From Candidatus Omnitrophota bacterium (GTDB lineage: Bacteria > Omnitrophota > Gorgyraeia > Duberdicusellales > 4484-171): DNA of 5,149 nucleotides. Location of the stretch: positions 1 to 5,149 of the forward strand of contig JAUVUO010000109.1 in NCBI GenBank assembly GCA_030601015.1, given 5' to 3'. The number at the start of each line of letters is the position of its first letter. Position 1 is the first letter of the stretch. Position numbers and translations under genes: made by a program. Below, piece after piece: positions 1 to 5,149 of this stretch. The notes beneath the pieces are model-generated. The model had not been told where the DNA came from. It ran no database searches and saw only the letters and a program-made list of their open reading frames with translations.

Positions 1-579
1 TACATTCGCATGATAACTAACATTCGGACAAGAATAAAGACAACCTTGATTAGCTATAACCTGCAACTCCACATTTATGTTTGAAGAGATATTCTTAATA
101 ATGCCAAATTCTCTATTTAATGTTTGCGGTTCCAAGGTAATCACATCTGCTCCTAATTCTTCCCAATATTGAGCCTGTCTAAGACTCCTTACTCCGGCAA
201 AAGCAGATACACTCAGCTAAAATCGAGGATAATGCTTTTTTATAATTTTCCCTAAGTGTGCTATTGCTACCGTAATAGAATCCGTTCCTATTTTAGACAA
301 CCAATCTAAATCCCGACGTATTTTATTATATCCTTTTTTAGTTACTTCCAAATTACTTAAACATGTTGAATTTAATAAATAGTTAAATTGAATTCCATTC
401 CGATGTAATTCTTTTATAAATAATTCCAATTTCTTTTTCCTAATAACCGGCAGCATAAAAGACGGCCTTCCCCCTCCAATAAAATCCGCAGTAAGTTTCC
501 CGTAGACTTCCTTAACCTGGAATTTTTTTATTCCATCTATATAATCATCTTGAAAATTAGTCCCAACAGATATTTTCAT
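1..579 (-). pseudogene. U32 peptidase-family protein, interrupted by an in-frame TAG and cut by the window edge
   Basis: The minus frame from ATG at 579 gives 120 residues, a TAG at 217-219, then 72 more open codons to base 1. Both halves read as one U32-family protein. Before the stop there are YGKLTADFIGGGRPSFMLP (about residues 26-44) and FNYLLNSTCLSN (65-76); after it come SVSAFAGVRSL, YWEELGADVITL and NQGCLYSCPN, with Cys at 180 and 184. The stop falls in the usual YP-x-x-x-SVS segment. U32 relatives include UbiU/UbiV and RNA hydroxylation factors that bind a [4Fe-4S] cluster through Cys; C73, C180 and C184 are candidate ligands here, but the rest of the protein is outside the window. 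True peptidase activity is doubtful for many members. The ATG is preferred over TTG at 597 because AAGGGA lies 5 bases upstream. It begins one base after the end of the preceding radical SAM fossil. A nonsense mutation, sequencing error or recoding could explain the stop. Confidence 0.82.
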
Positions 580-580
580 A

Positions 581-829
581 TTATTCCCTTGGTTCAATAA
601 AGCACCTTACGGCATAAAATTTGAGAATAAAATTTCTATATTCTTTATTGCCTGTTTCTATTCCCATAGCCAAACCGCGGCATAAAGCCGATAATAGCTG
701 CTACTATTCTTTCTTTTCAATCAACAAATCACATACATCATGGCCTTTTGATTTCGAGAATGCTGAAATATCAGTTATAGCTAGTGATTCATTTATACCC
801 AAATTCTGAATAAAAAATATTTTCAACAT
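581..829 (-). pseudogene. Remnant of a third B12-binding radical SAM gene
   Basis: One minus-strand frame begins MLKIFFIQNLGINESLAITD at ATG 827-829 and runs 41 residues, matching the first strand and helix of a cobalamin-binding domain. It then meets two consecutive TAG codons (704-706, 701-703). The same frame continues with GLAMGIETGNKEYRNFILK (620-676), the conserved region that lies late in the radical SAM barrel of this family; the intact neighbour at 2427-3827 has FGIETGNEEKRKNIL at the same place. It ends at TAA 581-583. By comparison with that neighbour, roughly 240 residues are missing between the pieces, including the whole CxxxCxxC loop, so it cannot be a working enzyme. It starts 17 bases after the BchE-like gene ends and stops one base before the U32 ATG. 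Expression as two small peptides is possible but unsupported. Confidence 0.8.
585..590 (-). promoter_or_regulatory. Ribosome binding site of the U32-family gene
   Basis: AAGGGA on the minus strand sits 5 bases before ATG 577-579. It decides the start in favour of this ATG over the in-frame TTG at 595-597, which would only add six polar residues. The site lies inside the last codons of the radical SAM fossil, which suggests the two genes were once translationally coupled. Confidence 0.7.
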
Positions 830-846
830 TTATTTAATCTAATTTA

Positions 847-2373
847 TTATTTATCATACCATTTCGGTTTCACTAAATTTGTATAAGTTTCCCGTTTAAA
901 TGGATTTAAAAACTTAAATAACGCATCAAAAAATAACCGGGCAACCACTAAAAACCACCAAATATACATATTACGTTTATATTTATTCCTATTGAATATC
1001 CCTTTAACCAACCAATGAAAATTAATAAATTCCTTATTAGCTTTATAAATCAAATTAGATATTTCATGTGTATCTAAAAATTTTGATGACATAACAGGAG
1101 TTGCCCAATCAAAATTAGTAAAATCCTTTGTTTCCAGCCATTTTTTCTCCAGAGCCTCTTCCCACAACTGGGTTCCAGGAACAGGTGTAAGCGGATGGAA
1201 TGCCGGGAAATCAACTTTTAAAGCTTTAGCAAATTTAATTTGCCGCCACATAGACTCCTCATCCTCATCTCTCACCCCAACAATAAAAGTTACCTGCTTA
1301 AAAATATGAGGATACTTCTTATTTAGGATTTCTATACACTCTCTTGTTTTATCTGTGGAATAAAAAAACTTCTTTGAATCAGCAAGCCATTTTTCGTCAC
1401 ATCGTTCAACTCCCATACACATATGAGATAGACCTGCTTTTACCATTTTGTCAAAAACGCTATTTTTTAAATCTCTTAAAACACAATCTACCCTTAAAAA
1501 AGCAAACCAATTTAAATCGAAATTTTTCTTTATAAGCTTTTCAGAAAATTCATTGTTCCAATTTGCATCAATATTCCAAGATGCATCAACAAAAACAAGA
1601 CAATGTTTATTATATTTTTTATATAAAACTTCTACTTCATGAATACTATTATCTACACTCTTAGTTCGCCATCTCGGGGTTAATATCCTTTTACCATTTA
1701 TTATCTCTTCATCGGCCATTTGCAGCCACCAACTGCAAAATTTACAGTTAGACACACAACCTCTACTATGATGGATAGTCGTCCCTCCCGGAGAATAAAG
1801 AAATTTTGAAGTTCCATATCTTTTCATTGGCAACAAATCATAAGCAGGAAAAGGTAATATGTCCAAATTATCAATAAGCGGACGAGAAGAGGTTATTACA
1901 ATTTCTCCATTTACCTTGTACGCTATACCTTTAACATCTTCAAAATTTTTCTTTACCTCGCGTATTCCTTGAACTAATTCTAAGAGCGTATGCTCTCCCT
2001 CACCCCTTACAACAAAATCTACCGCTTTATTTTCCAAAGTCTGTTCTAATAAATTTGAAAAATGCGTTCCTCCGACTATACATATTGTCTTTAGATTGAT
2101 CTGCTTAGCCAATAAACATGTTTTTAATGCTTCATTCGCATAAAGGGCATGATTTTCTCCAACCCCAACGATATCCGGTTCGTATTCTTTTATAACTTTA
2201 GATAGGCTCTCCCAACCTATTTTAAGAGGCATACAATCCATAAGTTTAACCTCAAATCCGTTATCTCTTAAAATTGCGCCCAAATAAGGCAATGATTGAG
2301 GAACTAAAAAATTGTCCTGTTCGCTAACAAAAGGCCAATATTTTCGTGGAGGTGCTATTAATAATATTTTCAT
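847..2373 (-). CDS. BchE-like B12-binding radical SAM protein
   Basis: This 508-residue protein has the two-domain layout of class B (cobalamin) radical SAM enzymes. Residues 1-135 are the Rossmann-like B12 domain, with MKILLIAPP, GGTH (101-104) and GEGEH (124-128). It lacks DxHxxG, as is common in this class, so B12 would bind without a protein histidine ligand. The [4Fe-4S]-binding CxxxCxxC is C206, C210, C213. GVER (321-324), PVPGTQLWEE (397-406) and DFTNFDWATPVM (417-428) resemble the anaerobic Mg-protoporphyrin monomethyl ester cyclase BchE and its relatives. The C-terminal tail has a tryptophan- and phenylalanine-rich stretch (469-487) followed by basic residues, perhaps membrane-associated. 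ATG 2371-2373 has AAGGAT just upstream (2377-2382), with 5 bases between AAGG and the ATG. Nothing nearby points to chlorophyll synthesis, so the substrate is unknown; a lipid or polyketide-like compound is possible. The family call is firm and the substrate open. Confidence 0.93.
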   Translation of the reverse strand: MKILLIAPPRKYWPFVSEQDNFLVPQSLPYLGAILRDNGFEVKLMDCMPLKIGWESLSKVIKEYEPDIVGVGENHALYANEALKTCLLAKQINLKTICIVGGTHFSNLLEQTLENKAVDFVVRGEGEHTLLELVQGIREVKKNFEDVKGIAYKVNGEIVITSSRPLIDNLDILPFPAYDLLPMKRYGTSKFLYSPGGTTIHHSRGCVSNCKFCSWWLQMADEEIINGKRILTPRWRTKSVDNSIHEVEVLYKKYNKHCLVFVDASWNIDANWNNEFSEKLIKKNFDLNWFAFLRVDCVLRDLKNSVFDKMVKAGLSHMCMGVERCDEKWLADSKKFFYSTDKTRECIEILNKKYPHIFKQVTFIVGVRDEDEESMWRQIKFAKALKVDFPAFHPLTPVPGTQLWEEALEKKWLETKDFTNFDWATPVMSSKFLDTHEISNLIYKANKEFINFHWLVKGIFNRNKYKRNMYIWWFLVVARLFFDALFKFLNPFKRETYTNLVKPKWYDK

Positions 2374-2426
2374 ATAATCCTTAACTAAATTTCTATATTT
2401 TAATACTTAAATAAAATTCTACGCAA

Positions 2427-3827
2427 TTAATAACTTTTTCTATACCTCCAAACTAATTTAATTGTATCTAAAACAGATAATTTTTTTTCGGTTTTGTATA
2501 TATATATAAAACTGACAGAAAAAACTGCAAAAAATAATTTTTTCCAATTTTTTTTTACAATCCATCTAAAAAAACTTTCACACTTGGGTAATTTCATCGC
2601 TATAAACGATATTTTATGAATATTTTCCAGGACTTCAATATCTTTCAACCTAAAAACACTTCGCGAGAAAAATGAATCCGGCAAATCGGAATAATCATAA
2701 TTATTAGGTAAAATTTTTTGTTCTCTCGCAATTTTCTCAATTCCAGTCTTAGGATATGGCATCATTAATGACGAAAGCATATAATCTGTCCCTATTTCAG
2801 CATTTAACCTTATCGTTTCAAACGCGTCATCTATTGTTTCTCCGGGAAATCCAAATATATTAGACGTATCTATTTTTATTTTATATTTCTTTAAATAATC
2901 TGCACACTTTTTTATATCATAATTTGATATTTTTTTATTTAATATATTTTTTCTCTTTTCTTCATTCCCTGTTTCAATACCAAAAGTAACACAACTGCAC
3001 CCTGCTTTTTTTAACATCTTAGCTATATCATCAGTCATTAAGCTCGCTACCGTTGAACACATAAAAGGCAAACCTATCTCTTTAACATATTGGCCGCAAA
3101 ATTTTAATACCCAATCATTATCTAAAATAAAAAAATCCTCCGCAAAATGTAATGATTTACAACCATAATTATTTTTTACTCTTTTTATTTCCTCAATAAG
3201 ATATTCCGGAGATTTTCTTCTAACAAATTTGCCTTTTTTTGATAATAAATCTTTGTAAAAAGGATTGAAACAATAGGTACAATCAAATGGACAACCCCGG
3301 CTTGAAATAAATTGCTTCAATGGTAAGTTTCTCAAAGCCGGATATTTATTATAATATATCGCTCTATCCTCAAAGGGCAATTGATTTAAATCATTTATAT
3401 ATCCGGGAGAAACAAAATATTGATCTTTGTCCGTATCTTTCGATATTAAACCATCGATTATCTTATCTCTATGATTGTTAAAATGGCCCTCTATAAACTT
3501 CAGAAAAACATATTCACCATCACCCATAATTACATAATCAACATTAGGATTATCTATTATTTCCGGACAAGCACTGGCATGGACCCCTCCGACGACAATG
3601 GGTATATTAATATTATTTTTTATACGTTCAACTAAATTGACCAACCAATTATGATCAGGAGACATTGCTGAAATACCAATAATATCGGATGAACTTTCTT
3701 TTATTTGTTTTATAATATTTTTTTCCAGCGAGCTAATTAAAACATCCGTTCTAACCCCCTGACGTTTTAGTACCGCGGAAATAGACATTATCCCAAAATA
3801 AGGAAATGAATGTTTTTGAATAAACAA
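2427..3827 (-). CDS. B12-binding-domain radical SAM protein (start uncertain)
   Basis: It reads as 466 residues from TTG 3825-3827. The N-terminal cobalamin domain shows DIIGISAMSP (48-57), VVGGVH (78-83) and GDGEY (102-106), with no DxHxxG. The radical SAM core has RGCPFDCTYC, giving cluster ligands C179, C183 and C186, then FGIETGNEE (282-290) and FGFPGET (325-331), a typical SAM-binding barrel. Residues about 419-449 are basic and aromatic with a hydrophobic core, perhaps a membrane-binding tail. These enzymes methylate unreactive carbons or do other radical rearrangements with B12; the substrate is not readable here. The TTG start cuts off the first domain strand: the frame upstream reads KKILFIQKH, matching KIFFIQ and KILLIA at the starts of the neighbours. 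Translation therefore probably begins at an ATT at 3846-3848 or 3849-3851. The next gene starts 53 bases downstream. Confidence 0.92.
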   Translation of the reverse strand: MFIQKHSFPYFGIMSISAVLKRQGVRTDVLISSLEKNIIKQIKESSSDIIGISAMSPDHNWLVNLVERIKNNINIPIVVGGVHASACPEIIDNPNVDYVIMGDGEYVFLKFIEGHFNNHRDKIIDGLISKDTDKDQYFVSPGYINDLNQLPFEDRAIYYNKYPALRNLPLKQFISSRGCPFDCTYCFNPFYKDLLSKKGKFVRRKSPEYLIEEIKRVKNNYGCKSLHFAEDFFILDNDWVLKFCGQYVKEIGLPFMCSTVASLMTDDIAKMLKKAGCSCVTFGIETGNEEKRKNILNKKISNYDIKKCADYLKKYKIKIDTSNIFGFPGETIDDAFETIRLNAEIGTDYMLSSLMMPYPKTGIEKIAREQKILPNNYDYSDLPDSFFSRSVFRLKDIEVLENIHKISFIAMKLPKCESFFRWIVKKNWKKLFFAVFSVSFIYIYKTEKKLSVLDTIKLVWRYRKSY

Positions 3828-3848
3828 TATTTTTTTTCTTCTAAAAAT

Positions 3849-3959
3849 AATATCTCCATTTTTTTTATTTACAATCCATTTAGACCATTACTTTTAATAT
3901 AATTTTTTCTTATTCATAATTTAATTTTTATTAAGTCTACCTAAGCAGTATTCTGCAAT
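3849..3959 (-). other. Intergenic gap between two radical SAM genes
   Basis: This very AT-rich spacer has no convincing gene, promoter or terminator. Its left part holds the GGAGAT site and, in the frame of the downstream gene, codons for KWIVNKKNGDIIF after a TAA at 3888-3890. That string resembles RWIVKKNWKKLFF near the C-terminus of the downstream gene itself (bases near 2531-2569), so it may be a scrap of a duplicated copy. The only GC-containing hairpin (GCAG/CTGC at 3945-3956) has a 4-base stem and no T-run, so it is not a terminator. Confidence 0.4.
3852..3857 (-). promoter_or_regulatory. Ribosome binding site pointing to a non-AUG (ATT) start
   Basis: GGAGAT on the minus strand is the best Shine-Dalgarno match before the B12-radical SAM gene. 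It lies 27 bases from the TTG at 3827, too far to serve it. It is well placed for ATT 3846-3848, with 5 bases between GGAG and the ATT. From there the frame reads FRRKKILFIQKHSF, which restores the first strand of the cobalamin domain. No ATG, GTG or TTG lies between this site and 3827 in that frame. Confidence 0.5.
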
Positions 3960-4994
3960 CTAAAATTTCTTCAACCAATTTAAAATACTCCTGAAATTGA
4001 ATGAAAATATAAAATTCTGTTCAGTTTGACAACCAGAAAGGCATCCCTGGCAAGACTGATGAACTAACCGGTTAAATGCATTTTTAAATCCTAGTTCAAT
4101 TCCATTTTGCCCTAATATCCGGCCAGACACATTGCCGCAAGGATAAATGTTTCCCTCAGGATCTATCCAGCAATATAATTTTCCAGCCCAACATTTAAAT
4201 TCGCTATTTTCTTTTTTATACATTTTACTATAATCTCCCCATCTTAATATATATTTTAAATACTCTTCTGATGTCCCTATAGATAAACCCATTTTTTTAA
4301 ATTTAATTAACTTATTGATTGTTTTTTTAATCTCCTGTGGACTCATTAAATATTTTTCGGCATCTTCTCTACTATTAAAGTATGAATCATGCTGAGCGTC
4401 CAACGAGTGTATCATCACAAAATTAGCCATAAATCCTTTTTCTTTAGCTAAATCTAGAATATAATCAATGGATTTATAACTGTTCTTATTAATAACTGTT
4501 GTTGTCCAACATTTAATACCTTTTCCTTTTAAAGAGTCCATTGCATCCATACATACTCGATAACTACCTTTCCCTCTAGCATGATCATGAATATCTTCTT
4601 CGCCTTCCAAACTCAAAAAAACAATATCCACATCTCTTAATTCATTTATCTTCTCAGGTATTAAATATCCACTTGAAGAAATTCCTACATAAAGGCCTCT
4701 CTTTTTAGCACACCCTATCATTTCCGCTATATCATCTCTAAGCATAGGCTCTCCCCCGGAAAAATGAAGCCTTACTACCCCAGAATCAGCCATTTGACTT
4801 ATTAAATCCAATGATTGACTCGGGCTTAATTCTTTTCCATTTGTTGACTGAATATGGCAATACTCACAAGACCAGGGACATTTATAAGTTGGAAGATAAT
4901 AAGTTATTACCGGCCTATATTGCTTATTGCTATGGGCATTTAATGCCCCCGCAAAAACATTTGCCAATAATTTTATTTTATTCGTAATTTTCAT
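3960..4994 (-). CDS. Radical SAM protein with SPASM/twitch-type C-terminal domain
   Basis: It reads as 344 residues from ATG 4992-4994. CPWSCEYC gives the CxxxCxxC ligands C39, C43 and C46 for the SAM-cleaving [4Fe-4S] cluster, and FSGGEP (78-83) is the SAM-binding motif. After the barrel comes CWAGKLYC (C268, C275), then IDPEGNIYPC (277-286), then C315, C318 and C322. The spacing C-x12-G-x4-C fits the start of a SPASM or twitch domain, which holds one or two auxiliary Fe-S clusters; the second cysteine group is short, so one extra cluster is more likely. Such enzymes modify peptides, sugars, cofactors or other small molecules; no peptide precursor is visible. The N-terminus (KIKLLANVFAGAL) and the C-terminus (FNFRSILNWLKKF) look amphipathic. 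A GTG at 5001-5003 would add three residues; neither start has a clear ribosome site. The stop is TAG. It is the first complete gene of the apparent operon. Confidence 0.92.
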   Translation of the reverse strand: MKITNKIKLLANVFAGALNAHSNKQYRPVITYYLPTYKCPWSCEYCHIQSTNGKELSPSQSLDLISQMADSGVVRLHFSGGEPMLRDDIAEMIGCAKKRGLYVGISSSGYLIPEKINELRDVDIVFLSLEGEEDIHDHARGKGSYRVCMDAMDSLKGKGIKCWTTTVINKNSYKSIDYILDLAKEKGFMANFVMIHSLDAQHDSYFNSREDAEKYLMSPQEIKKTINKLIKFKKMGLSIGTSEEYLKYILRWGDYSKMYKKENSEFKCWAGKLYCWIDPEGNIYPCGNVSGRILGQNGIELGFKNAFNRLVHQSCQGCLSGCQTEQNFIFSFNFRSILNWLKKF

Positions 4995-5042
4995 TTGAAA
5001 CACACTGTATCAACAAACTATTCAAACTTTTTAATCACTAAT

Positions 5043-5147
5043 CTATATTTTAGGAAATGACTTCGAATGTTCTACATGATTATCCATATTTTTAAAATTT
5101 ATCAGTTCTATATTTAATTGTTTAATCATATTGATTATCGTTATATC
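5043..5147 (-). CDS. Possible 3' end of an upstream gene, cut by the window edge
   Basis: The minus frame is open from the right edge to TAG 5043-5045, 34 codons before the stop, with an internal ATG at 5127-5129. It reads DITIINMIKQLNIEL and ends with HSKSFPKI. I do not recognise the product. Its stop is 48 bases before the ATG of the SPASM-type gene, which fits an operon neighbour, but a short open frame in such AT-rich DNA can arise by chance. Confidence 0.3.
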   Translation of the reverse strand, partial: DITIINMIKQLNIELINFKNMDNHVEHSKSFPKI

Positions 5148-5149
5148 TA

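Noticed and set aside
595..597. TTG as the start of the U32-family gene
   Set aside because: The ATG at 577-579 has an AAGGGA site at proper spacing and begins with the family's usual MKISVGTNF; the extension adds only polar residues.
621..809. Plus-strand open frame of 62 codons
   Set aside because: It lies antisense to the B12-radical SAM fossil, whose minus frame shows recognisable family motifs; the plus-strand translation has no recognisable features.
1344..1642. Two overlapping plus-strand open frames of about 63 codons
   Set aside because: Both are antisense shadows inside the BchE-like gene, with no ribosome site or family resemblance.
3894..3917. Minus-strand mini-frame MNKKKLY in the gap
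   Set aside because: It has seven codons, no ribosome site and composition expected from AT-rich spacer; nothing suggests a peptide precursor.
3945..3956. GCAG/CTGC hairpin after the SPASM-type gene as a terminator
   Set aside because: The stem is only 4 base pairs and is not followed by a T-run in the direction of transcription.
5001..5003. GTG start for the SPASM-type gene
   Set aside because: It adds three residues before an ATG and has no better ribosome site, so the ATG at 4992-4994 is preferred, without certainty.
5004..5042. Promoter just upstream of the SPASM-type gene
   Set aside because: AT-rich hexamers such as TTGAAT can be picked out, but no pair with convincing spacing stands above background, and the short distance to the possible upstream gene suggests co-transcription.

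Overview
The window is strongly AT-rich and every credible gene lies on the minus strand, so the locus reads right to left. It holds a tight run of radical S-adenosylmethionine (SAM) genes: a SPASM/twitch-type radical SAM protein (about 3960-4994), two cobalamin (B12)-binding-domain radical SAM proteins (2427-3827 and 847-2373), a wrecked third B12-type radical SAM gene (581-829), and a U32-peptidase-family gene (579 to the left edge). The U32 gene has an in-frame stop and runs out of the window. Gaps between genes are 1 to about 130 bases, with no clear terminator or internal promoter, so one operon is likely.

The oxygen-sensitive enzyme families (radical SAM, B12-radical SAM, U32 iron-sulfur proteins) and the low GC content suggest an anaerobic bacterium, possibly an uncultivated lineage. 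The sequence does not fix the taxon. No RNA genes, CRISPR arrays, insertion sequences or attachment sites were seen.

Region by region, in the direction of transcription: 5149-5043 may hold the last codons of an upstream gene. 4994-3960 is the SPASM/twitch radical SAM gene. 3959-3849 is a gap, and next to it lies a probable non-AUG start for the following gene. 3827-2427 is a B12-radical SAM gene of unknown substrate. 2373-847 is a BchE-like B12-radical SAM gene with no chlorophyll genes around it. 829-581 is a fossil of a third B12-radical SAM gene that keeps only the start of its cobalamin domain and the GIETGN region. 579-1 is the U32-family gene, broken by TAG at 217-219.

The genes look like a pathway for modifying one compound. 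The three intact enzymes would do methylation, cyclisation or other radical chemistry, and the U32 protein perhaps hydroxylation-type chemistry. All three end in aromatic, basic, partly hydrophobic tails, which would fit work at a membrane or on a lipid; that is inference. The two last genes in the reading direction both carry disabling lesions, so the downstream part of the cassette appears to be decaying, unless these are sequencing errors or recoded codons.
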